Shown: positions 25,937 to 35,101 of the stretch, one piece after another
How positions within the stretch are numbered: the stretch's first letter is position 1
Layout: each line of letters begins with the position of its first letter
NCBI RefSeq assembly: GCF_044457565.1
Contig: NZ_JBITGZ010000008.1
Coordinates: 186,001-250,000 of the forward strand
Direction: 5' to 3'
DNA: 64,000 nucleotides
Source: Kitasatospora sp044457565
Lineage (GTDB): Bacteria; Actinomycetota; Actinomycetes; Streptomycetales; Streptomycetaceae
Position numbers and translations under genes: made by a program
The notes under the pieces: generated by a model
The model's input: the letters and a program-made list of their open reading frames with translations, nothing else
Told to the model about the DNA's origin: nothing
Databases searched by the model: none

Positions 25937-27793
25937 CTACTCGACGGTGACGGACTTCGCCAGGTTGCGCGGCTGGTCCACCTCGTGCCCCTTGGCCGTG
26001 GCCAGCTCACAGGCGAAGACCTGCAGCGGCACGGTCGACACCAGCGGCTGGAGCAGCGTCGGGGTGGCCGGGATGCGGATCAGGTGGTCGGCGTACGGGG
26101 TGACGGCCTCGTCGCCCTCCTCCGCGATCACGATCGTCCGCGCACCGCGCGCCCGGATCTCCTGGATGTTGGAGACGATCTTGTCGTGCAGGATCGAACG
26201 CCCGCGCGGCGAGGGCACGACCACCACGACCGGCAGCCCCTCCTCGATCAGCGCGATCGGCCCGTGCTTGAGCTCGCCCGCCGCGAAGCCCTCGGCGTGC
26301 ATGTACGCCAGCTCCTTGAGCTTGAGCGCACCCTCCAGGGCGACCGGGAAGCCCACGTGCCGGCCGAGGAACAGCACGGACTTGGCGTCGGCCAGCGAGC
26401 GCGCCAGCTCCCGCACCGGCTCCATGGTCTCCAGCACCTGCTCGATGGCCTGGGGCGCGTCGCCGAGCTCCTTGATGACGGCGAAGATCTCGTCGCCCCA
26501 CTTGGTGCCGCGCACCTGGCCCAGGTAGAGCGCGACCAGGTAGCAGGCCACCAGCTGGGTCAGGAACGCCTTGGTGGACGCAACCGCGACCTCGGGGCCG
26601 GCGTGCGTGTACAGCACCGCGTCCGACTCGCGCGGGATCGTCGAGCCGTTGGTGTTGCAGATCGCCAGCACCTTGGCGCCCTGCTCACGCGCGTGCCGCA
26701 GCGCCATCAGGGTGTCCATGGTCTCGCCGGACTGCGAGATGGCGATGACCAGCGTCCGCTCGTCCAGGATCGGGTCCCGGTAGCGGAACTCGGACGCGAC
26801 CTCGACCTCGCAGGGGATGCGGGTCCAGTGCTCGATCGCGTACTTGGCGATCATGCCGGCGTGGAACGCCGTGCCGCAGGCGACGATGACGACCTTGTCG
26901 ACCGTGCGCAGGTCCGAGTCGGAGATCCGCAGCTCGTCGAGGGTGAGCCGGCCGTCGGTACCGATCCGGCCGAGGAGGGTGTCGGCGACGGCCTTCGGCT
27001 GCTCGGCGATCTCCTTGAGCATGAAGTAGTCGTAGCCGCCCTTCTCGGCGGCCGAGGCGTCCCAGTCCACGTGGTACTCGCGCACGTCGGCCGGGGTGCC
27101 GTCGAAGTTGGTCACCGTCACACCGTCGTGGCGCAGCTCGACGACCTGGTCCTGGCCGAGCTCGATCGCCTCGCGGGTGTGCGCGATGAACGCGGCGACG
27201 TCGGAGGCGAGGAAGTTCTCGCCCTCGCCGCGCCCGACCACCAGCGGCGAGTTGCGGCGGGCGCCGACGACCACGTCCGGGGCGTCCGCGTGCACCGCGA
27301 CCAGCGTGAACGCACCGTCCAGGCGACGGCAGACCACGCGCATGGCCTCCGCCAGGTCACCCTGGTACGCCTCGCCCAGCAGGTGCGCGACGACCTCGGT
27401 GTCCGTCTCCGAGCGCAGCGTGTGGCCCCGCTCGGCGATCTCCGCGCGCAGCTGCGCGAAGTTCTCGATGATGCCGTTGTGGACCACGGCCACCCGCGCC
27501 GCGTCGTCCAGGTGGGGGTGGGCGTTGGCGTCCGTCGGGCCGCCGTGGGTGGCCCAGCGGGTGTGGCCGATACCGGTGGTGCCGCCGGGGAGGGGGGTCT
27601 CGGCGAGCGACTTCTGCAGGTTCGCGAGCTTGCCGGCCCGCTTGTCGGTGGCCAGGCTCCACTGCCCGTCGGAGTCCAGGGTCTGCACCGCGACCCCGGC
27701 GGAGTCGTAGCCCCGGTACTCCAGGCGCTGCAGGCCTGCGATTACTACGTCAAGGGCGGGCTGAGCGCCCACATATCCAACAATTCCGCACAT
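25937..27793 (-). CDS. glmS: glutamine-fructose-6-phosphate aminotransferase
   Basis: A 618-residue enzyme making glucosamine-6-phosphate for cell-wall synthesis. The N-terminal glutaminase domain starts MCGIVGYVG with the nucleophile C2 (start ATG 27791-27793; four upstream in-frame codons rejected because C2 must become N-terminal). Two SIS sugar-isomerase domains follow (CGTAFHAG, SQSGETMDT; LGRHVGFPVALEGALKLKE), ending in the family AKSVTVE. There is no ribosome binding site; a -10-like TATGCT seven bases before the ATG suggests a leaderless transcript. No glmS ribozyme or riboswitch space exists. Confidence 0.97.
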   Translation of the reverse strand: MCGIVGYVGAQPALDVVIAGLQRLEYRGYDSAGVAVQTLDSDGQWSLATDKRAGKLANLQKSLAETPLPGGTTGIGHTRWATHGGPTDANAHPHLDDAARVAVVHNGIIENFAQLRAEIAERGHTLRSETDTEVVAHLLGEAYQGDLAEAMRVVCRRLDGAFTLVAVHADAPDVVVGARRNSPLVVGRGEGENFLASDVAAFIAHTREAIELGQDQVVELRHDGVTVTNFDGTPADVREYHVDWDASAAEKGGYDYFMLKEIAEQPKAVADTLLGRIGTDGRLTLDELRISDSDLRTVDKVVIVACGTAFHAGMIAKYAIEHWTRIPCEVEVASEFRYRDPILDERTLVIAISQSGETMDTLMALRHAREQGAKVLAICNTNGSTIPRESDAVLYTHAGPEVAVASTKAFLTQLVACYLVALYLGQVRGTKWGDEIFAVIKELGDAPQAIEQVLETMEPVRELARSLADAKSVLFLGRHVGFPVALEGALKLKELAYMHAEGFAAGELKHGPIALIEEGLPVVVVVPSPRGRSILHDKIVSNIQEIRARGARTIVIAEEGDEAVTPYADHLIRIPATPTLLQPLVSTVPLQVFACELATAKGHEVDQPRNLAKSVTVE

Positions 27794-27800
27794 GCGTGCC

Positions 27801-27806
27801 AGCATA
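27801..27806 (-). promoter_or_regulatory. possible leaderless -10 of glmS
   Basis: Minus strand TATGCT (27806-27801) ends seven bases before the ATG. No -35 was recognised. Confidence 0.4.
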
Positions 27807-27900
27807 AGGGCCGCTTTGCCCCGCGATTCCCCGCTCCCCGAATCGATGCGTGACAGACATTACAACGGCCGTAACGCTGCGCACGGCCCACAATGGGCAT

Positions 27901-28890
27901 GTGCTGACCGAACTCTGTACGCGGGGCGCCGCCGCCTCGCCGGGCCCCTCCCCGTCGCCGTACGTGGACCTGAGCCGGGCGGAGTGGAGCGCCCTGCGCG
28001 AGCGCACCCCGCTGCCGCTGACCGCCGAGGAGGTCGAACGGCTGCGCGGCCTGGGCACCGCCCTGGACCTCAACGAGGTCGAGGACGTCTACCTCCCGCT
28101 GTCCCGGCTGCTGAACCTCTACATCCACGCCACCCACGAGCTGCGCGGCGCGGTCGGCACCTTCCTGGACACCCCGGACACCGAGCGCACCCGCACCCCG
28201 TTCGTGATCGGCGTGGCCGGGTCGGTGGCGGTCGGCAAGTCGACCACCGCGCGGCTGCTCCAGGCGCTGCTGGCCCGCTGGCCCGAGCACCCCCGGGTCG
28301 AGCTGGTCACCACCGACGGCTTCCTGCTCCCCAACGCCGAGCTGCGCCGTCGCGGCCTGATGGCCCGCAAGGGCTTCCCGGAGTCCTACGACCGCCGGGC
28401 GCTGATGCGCTTCGTCGCGGACGTGAAGGCGGGCAAGGACCGCGTCTCCGCCCCGGTCTACTCGCACCTCGTGTACGACATCGTGCCGGAGGAGCGCCTG
28501 ACCGTCGAGCGCCCGGACATCCTGATCGTCGAGGGCCTGAACGTCCTCCAGCCGGCCCTGCCCGGCCACGACGGCCGCACCCGGCTGGCGGTGGCCGACT
28601 ACTTCGACTTCTCGATCTACGTCGACGCGCGCACCGACGACATCGAGAGCTGGTACCTGTCCCGCTTCAAGAAGCTGCGGGACACCGCCTTCCTGGACCC
28701 GAACTCCTACTTCCGCCGCTTCACCGAGGTGCCGGAGGAAGAGGCGCTGGAGTACGGCCGCCAGGTCTGGCGCACCATCAACAAGCCCAACCTGCTGGAG
28801 AACGTGCTGCCCACCCGGGGCCGGGCCACCCTCGTCCTGCAGAAGGGCGGCGACCACAAGGTCCGCCGCGCGCTGCTGCGCAAGCTCTAG
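27901..28890 (+). CDS. coaA: pantothenate kinase, type I
   Basis: A 329-residue P-loop kinase for the first step of CoA synthesis. Walker A GVAGSVAVGKSTT, then TTDGFLLPN, GFPESYDRRAL and the pantothenate-site YFDFSIYVDA. The start is uncertain: the GTG at 27901 fits the family length, and a GTG at 27850 would add 17 residues; neither has a ribosome binding site. Divergent from glmS and convergent with glmM across a strong terminator. Confidence 0.95.
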   Translation: MLTELCTRGAAASPGPSPSPYVDLSRAEWSALRERTPLPLTAEEVERLRGLGTALDLNEVEDVYLPLSRLLNLYIHATHELRGAVGTFLDTPDTERTRTPFVIGVAGSVAVGKSTTARLLQALLARWPEHPRVELVTTDGFLLPNAELRRRGLMARKGFPESYDRRALMRFVADVKAGKDRVSAPVYSHLVYDIVPEERLTVERPDILIVEGLNVLQPALPGHDGRTRLAVADYFDFSIYVDARTDDIESWYLSRFKKLRDTAFLDPNSYFRRFTEVPEEEALEYGRQVWRTINKPNLLENVLPTRGRATLVLQKGGDHKVRRALLRKL

Positions 28891-28899
28891 CGCCGACCC

Positions 28900-28947
28900 G
28901 AGTACGCGTCAGGGCCCCCGCCGAAGCGGGGGCCCTGACGCGTACTC
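28900..28947. terminator. bidirectional terminator coaA/glmM
   Basis: Perfect 22-bp stem (28900-28921 with 28926-28947) and a CGAA tetraloop: the longest perfect hairpin in the window. Confidence 0.93.
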
Positions 28948-28981
28948 AAGCCTGCACCCAGGCGCCCGATCAGGCCGATGC

Positions 28982-30346
28982 TCAGCCGAGGTGGGTGAGC
29001 ACCGCCTTGGCGAGCCGCTCGGCGACGGCCTTCGCCTGCACCTGGTCCGCGGCCTCGACCATGACCCGCACCAGCGGCTCGGTACCGGAGGGGCGCAGCA
29101 GCACCCGCCCGGTCGCGCCCAGCTCGGCCTCCGCCTCGGCGACGGCCTCGGCCAGCTCGGCGCAGGTGCTCACGCGGCTCTTGTCGACGCCCTTGACGTT
29201 GATCAGCAGCTGCGGCAACCGGGTCATCACGGCGGCCAGGTCGGCCAGCGGCTGCTTGGTGGCGGCCAGGCGGGCCCCCAGCATCAGGCCGGTCAGCGTG
29301 CCGTCGCCGGTGGTGGCGTGGTCCAGCAGGATCACGTGGCCGGACTGCTCGCCGCCCAGCGCGTAGCCGTGCTCCTTCATCGCCTCCAGCACGTAGCGGT
29401 CACCGACCGCCGTCTGCACCAGGTCGATGCCCTCGCGCTCCATGGCCAGCTTGAAGCCGAGGTTGGACATCACGGTGGCGACGGCGGTGTTGCCACGCAG
29501 GGTGCCGGCCTCCTTCATGGCGACGGCGAGGATCGCGATGATCTGGTCCCCGTCGACCTCGTTGCCGTCCGCGTCGGCGGCCAGGCAGCGGTCGGCGTCA
29601 CCGTCGAGCGCGATGCCGAGGTCGGCCCGGTGCTCGGTCATCGCGGCGCGCAGCTTGTCCAGGTGGGTGGAGCCGACGCCGTCGTTGATGTTGAGGCCGG
29701 TCGGCTCGGCGCCCAGGGTGTAGACGACCTCGGCGCCGGCCCGGGCGAAGGCCTCGGGGGCGACGCGGGCGGCCGCGCCGTGCGCGCCGTCGATGACGAC
29801 CTTGATGCCGTCCAGGCGGTTGGGCAGCACGCCGATCAGGTGGGCGACGTACTTGTCGAAGCCCTCGGTGTACTCGCGGACCCGGCCGACGGCCTCACCG
29901 GTCGGACGCTTCCAGGCGTCGCTGCCCAGCGAGTACGTCCGGTAGTGCGCCTCGATGGCGTCCTCGATCCGGTCGTCCAGCTTGTGGCCGCCGCGGGCGA
30001 GGAACTTGATGCCGTTGTCCGGCATGGCGTTGTGGCTGGCCGAGAGCATCACACCGAAGTCCGCGCCCAGCGCGCCGGTGAGGTACGCCACGGCGGGGGT
30101 GGGGAGCACACCGACCCGCAGGACGTCGACGCCCGCGCTCGCCAGACCGGCGATGACCGCCGCCTCCAGGAACTCGCCGGAGGCGCGGGGGTCGCGGCCG
30201 ACCACGGCCACCGGCCGGTGCCCTTCGAACGCGCCGGCGTCACCCAGCACGTGGGCAGCCGCCACCGAAAGTCCCAGCGCCAGCTCGGCCGTCAGGCCCT
30301 CGTTGGCCACACCGCGTACGCCGTCCGTACCGAAGAGTCGTCCCAC
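28982..30346 (-). CDS. glmM: phosphoglucosamine mutase
   Basis: A 454-residue enzyme interconverting glucosamine-6-P and -1-P, next after GlmS toward UDP-GlcNAc. It starts at a GTG (30344-30346) with GGAGGA seven bases upstream. FGTDGVRG at the N-terminus, the phosphorylated serine S104 in SASHN, the metal site DGDADR, the sugar-binding GGEQSGH and the phosphate-binding RPSGTEPLVRVM are all present. Downstream of rpsI on the same strand but beyond two terminator hairpins. Confidence 0.97.
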   Translation of the reverse strand: MGRLFGTDGVRGVANEGLTAELALGLSVAAAHVLGDAGAFEGHRPVAVVGRDPRASGEFLEAAVIAGLASAGVDVLRVGVLPTPAVAYLTGALGADFGVMLSASHNAMPDNGIKFLARGGHKLDDRIEDAIEAHYRTYSLGSDAWKRPTGEAVGRVREYTEGFDKYVAHLIGVLPNRLDGIKVVIDGAHGAAARVAPEAFARAGAEVVYTLGAEPTGLNINDGVGSTHLDKLRAAMTEHRADLGIALDGDADRCLAADADGNEVDGDQIIAILAVAMKEAGTLRGNTAVATVMSNLGFKLAMEREGIDLVQTAVGDRYVLEAMKEHGYALGGEQSGHVILLDHATTGDGTLTGLMLGARLAATKQPLADLAAVMTRLPQLLINVKGVDKSRVSTCAELAEAVAEAEAELGATGRVLLRPSGTEPLVRVMVEAADQVQAKAVAERLAKAVLTHLG

Positions 30347-30422
30347 TGTCCCGTCCTCCATTGCCGCTGCTGGCAGTAAATCTGATCGATTCCCCGCCGC
30401 CGCGCAACGGCCGGGGAGCACG

Positions 30423-30455
30423 ACGCCCCGGAGTACACGGGGTACTCCGGGGCGT
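30423..30455 (-). terminator. terminator after rpsI, second hairpin
   Basis: Perfect 14-bp stem (30423-30436 with 30442-30455) and loop ACGGG, downstream of rplM-rpsI and upstream of glmM. Confidence 0.82.
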
Positions 30456-30465
30456 ATGAGCGCAA

Positions 30466-30505
30466 CCGGGGGGTGCACGCCACCAGGGCGGTACGCACCC
30501 CCCGG
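30466..30505 (-). terminator. terminator after rpsI, first hairpin
   Basis: An 11-bp stem (30466-30476 with 30495-30505) with an 18-base loop, beginning eight bases after the rpsI stop. With the hairpin at 30423 it forms a double terminator. Confidence 0.55.
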
Positions 30506-30512
30506 GGCGCGA

Positions 30513-31016
30513 CTAGCGCTTGCTGTACTGCGGCGCCTTGCGGGCCTTCTTGAGACCGGCCTTCTTGCGCTCGACGGCACGCGCGTCACGCATCAGGAAG
30601 CCGGCCTTCTTCAGGGCAGCGCGGTTGTTGTCCACGTCGGCCTCGTTCAGGGCACGGGCGACGCCGAGGCGCAGCGCGTAGGCCTGACCGGAGACGCCGC
30701 CACCCGAGATGCGGGCGACAACGTCGTAGCGACCGTCGAGCTCAAGCAGCTTGAAGGGCTCGTTGACGGTCTGCTGGTGCACCTTGTTGGGGAAGTAGTT
30801 CTCCAGGGTGCGGCCGTTGATCTTCCAGACGCCGGTGCCGGGGACGATGCGCACGCGGGCGATCGCCTCCTTGCGACGGCCGAGGCCGGCGCCCGGGATG
30901 GCCTCGCCGAAGCGGCCGGCCAGCGACTCGGAGGTGTAGCTCTCCTCGGAGGTGAACTCGTCGGCGACGACGGTCTCGTCGAACTCGACCTCAAGGGTTT
31001 CAGTGGTCTCGGCCAC
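30513..31016 (-). CDS. rpsI: 30S ribosomal protein S9
   Basis: 167 residues from a GTG (31014-31016). About 38 acidic N-terminal residues (ETTETLEVEFDE...) precede the conserved body (GRRKEAIARVR, NGRTLENYF) and the basic tail KARKAPQYSKR that reaches the P-site tRNA. The acidic extension is an actinobacterial trait. Second gene of rplM-rpsI. Confidence 0.97.
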   Translation of the reverse strand: MAETTETLEVEFDETVVADEFTSEESYTSESLAGRFGEAIPGAGLGRRKEAIARVRIVPGTGVWKINGRTLENYFPNKVHQQTVNEPFKLLELDGRYDVVARISGGGVSGQAYALRLGVARALNEADVDNNRAALKKAGFLMRDARAVERKKAGLKKARKAPQYSKR

Positions 31017-31064
31017 GGTGTTCCTCAGCTCCTGCTAATTGGGATGGGGTTTTGGTGGCCGGAC

Positions 31065-31511
31065 TTACTGCTGCGCGACCTGGGTGATCTCGAACGGCAC
31101 CGGCTGCTGGGCAGCGTGCGGGTGCTGGTCGCCCGAGTAGACCTTCAGCTTCGAGAGCATCTGGCGGCCCAGGCTGTTCTTCGGGACCATGCCCTTGATG
31201 GCCTTCTCGACGGCCTTCTCCGGGTTCTTGTCCAGGAGGTCGTCGTAGCGGACCGAGCGGAGACCGCCCGGGAAGCCGCTGTGGCGGTAGGCCAGCTTCT
31301 GGGTCTTCTTGTTCCCAGACAGGTGCACCTTGTCCGCGTTGATGATGATGACGAAGTCACCAGTGTCAACGTGCGGCGCGTAGATCGCCTTGTGCTTGCC
31401 CCGGAGGAGGTTGGCGGCCTGGGAGGCCAGGCGGCCGAGCACGACGTCGGTCGCGTCGATGACGTGCCACTGACGCTGGACGTCGCCGGGCTTGGGGCTG
31501 TACGTACGCAC
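31065..31511 (-). CDS. rplM: 50S ribosomal protein L13
   Basis: 148 residues from a GTG (31509-31511) with GAAGG eight bases upstream. VIDATDVVLGRLAS and GMVPKNSLGRQMLSKLKVY are family signatures. First gene of the rplM-rpsI operon, behind a consensus-like promoter at 31688-31716. Confidence 0.97.
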   Translation of the reverse strand: MRTYSPKPGDVQRQWHVIDATDVVLGRLASQAANLLRGKHKAIYAPHVDTGDFVIIINADKVHLSGNKKTQKLAYRHSGFPGGLRSVRYDDLLDKNPEKAVEKAIKGMVPKNSLGRQMLSKLKVYSGDQHPHAAQQPVPFEITQVAQQ

Positions 31512-31687
31512 GGTCGTAGCCTTCGCTTTTCAGTGAGTGAGTCCTGACAGGAGCACCTGGACGAAGCGATCAGCCTGGTCCCGCTTGGACGCAATTCAAG
31601 GGGGAGCCGCTGGTCATTGGTCTGGTGTCTCCGGCGTACCGACCTCTCACGTGAGATGGAGCGAGCCAATACGCACAACAAGCGCCC

Positions 31688-31716
31688 AGCCTACCGGCCA
31701 GGTCCGTACGGGTCAA
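31688..31716 (-). promoter_or_regulatory. rplM-rpsI promoter
   Basis: Minus strand TTGACC (31716-31711), a 17-base spacer and TAGGCT (31693-31688): a near-ideal housekeeping promoter giving a leader of about 170 bases. Confidence 0.82.
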
Positions 31717-31761
31717 AAACGGCCCGCCGACCGCGCTCCGCGACCCGCCTCCGGCCGCCTC

Positions 31762-33426
31762 TCATCGCTCCCGAACGACCCGCGTCTCGTCCCAGACCGG
31801 CTCGGGTGCCTCGTACACCCGGCCGTCCGAGCCGAACACCAGGAACCGGTCGAAGGTACGGGCGAACCAGCGGTCGTGCGTCACGCACAGGACGGTGCCG
31901 TCGAAGGCCTCCAGGCCCTCCTGGAGCGCCTCGGCGCTCTCCAGGTCCAGGTTGTCCGTGGGCTCGTCCAGCAGCAGCGCGGTGACCCCGGAGAGCTCCA
32001 GCTTGAGGATCATCAGCCTGGCCTGCTGGCCGCCGGAGAGCGACTCGAACTTCTGCTCCTCCTGCCGGTCCAGCTCGTAGCGGCGCAGCACGCCCATCGC
32101 GGCACTGCGGCTGAGCGCGTGCTCCTCCTCGATGATCGAGCGGACCGTCCGCCCGAACAGCTCGGGGTGCGCGTGGGTCTGGCGGAAGTGGCCGGGCACG
32201 ACCCGGGCGCCGAGCTTCCAGCTGCCGGTGTGGGCGACGCTCTCGTCCCCCGCGAGCATCCGCAGGAAGTGCGACTTCCCCGAGCCGTTGGAGCCGAGCA
32301 CCGCGACCCGCTCGCCGTAGAAGACCTCCAGGTCGAAGGGCTTCATCAGGCCGGTGAGCTCCAGCTTCTCCAGCGTGACGGCCCGCACGCCCGTCCGGCC
32401 GCCCTTGAGCCGCATGGTGATCGACTGCTCACGCGGCGGCTCCTCCGGCCGGCCTGCCTCCTCGAACTTCTTCAGCCGGGTCTGCGCGGCGGCGTAGCGG
32501 GTGGCGAGGGCGTGGCTGACGGAGGCCGCCTGGCGCAGGGTGACCACCAGCTTCTTCAGCTTGGCGTGCTCCTCGTCCCAGCGCCGGCCCAGCTCCTCGA
32601 AGCGCGCGAAGCGCTCCTTGCGGGCCTCGTGGAAGGAGTCGAAGCCGCCGCCGTGCACCCAGACGCTGCTGCCGCCGCCACCGAAACCGGCCTCGACGCT
32701 GATGATCTTGTCGGCGCAGCGGGAGAGCAGCTCACGGTCGTGCGAGATGAACAGCACGGTCTTGGAGCTGGCCGAGATGGCCTCCTCCAGCCAGCGCTTG
32801 CCCGGCACGTCCAGGTAGTTGTCCGGCTCGTCCAGCAGCAGCACCTCGTCCGGGCCGCGCAGCAGCGCCTCCAGTACCAGCCGCTTCTGCTCACCGCCGG
32901 AGAGCGTGTTCAGTCCGCGGAACTGCGCGCGGTCGAAGGGCATCCCCAGGGCCGCCATGGTGCAGACGTCCCAGTCGGTCTCGTAGTCGTAGCCGTCGGC
33001 GTCGGCCCAGTCGGAGAGCGCCTGCGCGTACGCCATCTGGGTCTTCTCGTCATCCTGCGCCATCATCGCCAGCTCGGCGGCGTCCACCGCCCGGGCGGCC
33101 ACCGCGATCCTGGCCGGCGCGACGGAGACCAGCAGGTCGCGTACGGAGGCGTCGGCGGGCAGCGCGCCCGGCGTCTCGCGCTGGTCCTCGCGGCCGGTGG
33201 TGCCGACGAACTGGCGCATCACGCCCAGGCCGCCGCTGACCGTCACCGAGCCGCCGTGCGGCTGGATGTCACCGGCGATCATGCGCAGCAGCGTGGTCTT
33301 GCCGGCACCGTTGGCGCCCACCAGGGCGACCGCCGCGCCCTCCCCCACCCGGAAGGACGCGTCGTCGAACAGCACCCGCCCGTCCGGCAGGTAGTACTCA
33401 AGGTGCGAAATCTCGACGTGTCCCAT
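31762..33426 (-). CDS. ABC-F family ATPase
   Basis: A 554-residue soluble protein with two ABC domains and no membrane part. Walker A motifs are GANGAGKTT and GSNGSGKSH, signatures LSGGEQ and LSGGQQ, Walker B LLLDEPDNYLD and LLLDEPTDNLD. The linker between domains is charged (about 240-320). ABC-F proteins act on ribosomes as translation factors or in antibiotic protection; which applies here is unknown, though its place among ribosomal genes suits a housekeeping role. No ribosome binding site precedes ATG 33426, and a promoter-like pair suggests a leaderless transcript. Confidence 0.93.
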   Translation of the reverse strand: MGHVEISHLEYYLPDGRVLFDDASFRVGEGAAVALVGANGAGKTTLLRMIAGDIQPHGGSVTVSGGLGVMRQFVGTTGREDQRETPGALPADASVRDLLVSVAPARIAVAARAVDAAELAMMAQDDEKTQMAYAQALSDWADADGYDYETDWDVCTMAALGMPFDRAQFRGLNTLSGGEQKRLVLEALLRGPDEVLLLDEPDNYLDVPGKRWLEEAISASSKTVLFISHDRELLSRCADKIISVEAGFGGGGSSVWVHGGGFDSFHEARKERFARFEELGRRWDEEHAKLKKLVVTLRQAASVSHALATRYAAAQTRLKKFEEAGRPEEPPREQSITMRLKGGRTGVRAVTLEKLELTGLMKPFDLEVFYGERVAVLGSNGSGKSHFLRMLAGDESVAHTGSWKLGARVVPGHFRQTHAHPELFGRTVRSIIEEEHALSRSAAMGVLRRYELDRQEEQKFESLSGGQQARLMILKLELSGVTALLLDEPTDNLDLESAEALQEGLEAFDGTVLCVTHDRWFARTFDRFLVFGSDGRVYEAPEPVWDETRVVRER

Positions 33427-33433
33427 AGTCGGG

Positions 33434-33463
33434 ATTTTGCCAAGCCGAGGGCCCAGGTCCCAA
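33434..33463 (-). promoter_or_regulatory. possible leaderless promoter of the ABC-F gene
   Basis: Minus strand TTGGGA (33463-33458), an 18-base spacer and CAAAAT (33439-33434), ending seven bases before the ATG. It lies in the 42-base gap after truA. Confidence 0.4.
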
Positions 33464-33468
33464 ACGGA

Positions 33469-34380
33469 TTACCCGACGGGGCTCTGCCCGGGCAGGGTGC
33501 GCATCCGCCGGGCGGCCCGGTTGCGCTCCGCCAGCTGGTCGTCGGCGGGGTAACCGACCTCCTCCAGGGTGAGCCCGTACGGCCGGATGACGTTGACCGC
33601 GGAGTTGCGCACCCCGCCCGCCAGCACCTGGCCGGGGAACTCCACCGGCCGGTGCCCGTCGCCCACCAGCAGCATCGCGCCGACCAGGGCGCGCACCATG
33701 TTGTGGCAGAAGGCGTCCGCCCGCACCGTCGCCACCGCCAGCGAGCCGGCCACTCCGGCGGTGTGGCTGTCGGCCGGGACCCGCTCCCAGTACAGGTCGA
33801 GCAGAGTGCGGATGGTCGTCGCGCCCTCGCGCTTCTTGCAGTACGCGGCGAAGTCGTGCTCGCCCAGCAGCAGCTCGGCCGCCTCGTTCATCCGGTCGAT
33901 GTCCAGCGGCCGGTCGTGCCACAGCACATGGCCGCGCAGCAGCGGGTCCACCCCGCCGGGGTGGTCGGCGACCCGGTAGGCGTAGCGGCGCCAGATCGCG
34001 GCGAACCGCGCGTCGAAGCCGGCCGGCGCCTCGGTGAGCGAGTAGATCCGGACGTCCCCCGGCAGCCGGCCGGCCAGCCGGCGCAGCAGCTTCTCGCCGT
34101 GCGCGGCCCACAGCTCCACCGGCAGGTCGACGTGCGCGACCTGGCCGCGCGCGTGCACGCCGGCGTCGGTGCGCCCGGCCACGGTGAGGTCGTACGTCTC
34201 CTCGCTGCGGGTGACGATCCGCAGCGCGCTCTCGATCTCGCCCTGGACCGTCCGGCGCCCGGGCTGACGCGCCCAGCCGGAGAACTCCGCACCCTGGTAC
34301 GCGAGGTCCAGCCGGATCCGGACGGTGCCCTCGGCGGGCCCCTCCTGCTGTCCGGCCTGCTCGTGGCATTCCTTGACCAC
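33469..34380 (-). CDS. truA: tRNA pseudouridine(38-40) synthase
   Basis: 303 residues from a GTG (34378-34380) with AGGAG six bases upstream. The catalytic aspartate lies in GRTDAGVHA; YQGAEFSGWARQPGRRTVQGEIE and the FCHNMVRALVGAML segment are typical. Modifies U38-40 in the anticodon stem. Downstream of rplQ but past a strong hairpin. Confidence 0.96.
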   Translation of the reverse strand: MVKECHEQAGQQEGPAEGTVRIRLDLAYQGAEFSGWARQPGRRTVQGEIESALRIVTRSEETYDLTVAGRTDAGVHARGQVAHVDLPVELWAAHGEKLLRRLAGRLPGDVRIYSLTEAPAGFDARFAAIWRRYAYRVADHPGGVDPLLRGHVLWHDRPLDIDRMNEAAELLLGEHDFAAYCKKREGATTIRTLLDLYWERVPADSHTAGVAGSLAVATVRADAFCHNMVRALVGAMLLVGDGHRPVEFPGQVLAGGVRNSAVNVIRPYGLTLEEVGYPADDQLAERNRAARRMRTLPGQSPVG

Positions 34381-34417
34381 TGCTACTCCTGCTGCTGCTA
34401 CGGCGAAGAACGAGGAA

Positions 34418-34455
34418 CGGGCCCGCTCCCCCAGCGAACTGGGAGAGCGGGCCCG
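34418..34455 (-). terminator. terminator after rplQ (end of the alpha operon)
   Basis: 17-bp stem with one mismatch (34418-34434 with 34439-34455) and a CGAA tetraloop, between rplQ and truA. Confidence 0.85.
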
Positions 34456-34473
34456 GACTCACACCCGAGGGTG

Positions 34474-34947
34474 TCAGGCGGTCTCGACCTCGGGGGTCTC
34501 GTCAGCCTTGGTCTCGGCGGCCTGCTCGGCCTCCTTGACGGCGCGCTTGGTGGCACCCTCGGCCTCGCCGACAGCGGTCTGCGCGACGGTCAGCGCCTCG
34601 ACCAGCTCGATCACGGCCATCGGGGCGTTGTCGCCACGACGGGGACCGATCTTGGTGATACGGGTGTAACCACCCGGGCGGTTCTCGTAGCGCGGCGCGA
34701 TCTCGGTGAAGAGGGTGTGCAGCACGGAGACGTCGGTGATCGTCTTGCGGACGATACGACGGTTGTGGATGTCGCCGACCTTGGCCTTGGTGATCAGCTT
34801 CTCCGCCAGCGGGCGCATCCGACGGGCCTTGGCCTCGGTCGTGGTGATGCGGCCGTACTGGAACAGCTCCCGGCAGAGGCCGGCGAGCAGCAGCGGCTCG
34901 TGGTGCGGGCCGCCGCCGAGGCGGGCACCCTTCGCGGGACGGGGCAT
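34474..34947 (-). CDS. rplQ: 50S ribosomal protein L17
   Basis: 157 residues from ATG 34947 (MPRPAKGARLGG) with GAAGGAG seven bases upstream. The core TTEAKARRMRPLAEKLITKAK and RPGGYTRITKIGPRRGDNAPMA is followed by an Ala/Glu-rich C-terminal tail of about 40 residues, usual in actinobacteria. Last gene of the alpha operon. The 154-base gap to rpoA contains GC-rich hairpins (around 35028-35095) that could modulate L17 output. Confidence 0.97.
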   Translation of the reverse strand: MPRPAKGARLGGGPHHEPLLLAGLCRELFQYGRITTTEAKARRMRPLAEKLITKAKVGDIHNRRIVRKTITDVSVLHTLFTEIAPRYENRPGGYTRITKIGPRRGDNAPMAVIELVEALTVAQTAVGEAEGATKRAVKEAEQAAETKADETPEVETA

Positions 34948-35101
34948 GGTAGCTCCTTCAATCTCCGAATCCGGCCGTATCAGGTACCGGAACGGGCGGC
35001 CGGGCACGGTTGCCCGGACGGCTTAGTCGGGGATCCGGGGGTGTCCCCCGAAGATCCCTGCTTGCGAACAGGGGCGGCCCGGGGGCCACCCCCGCCCAAA
35101 A

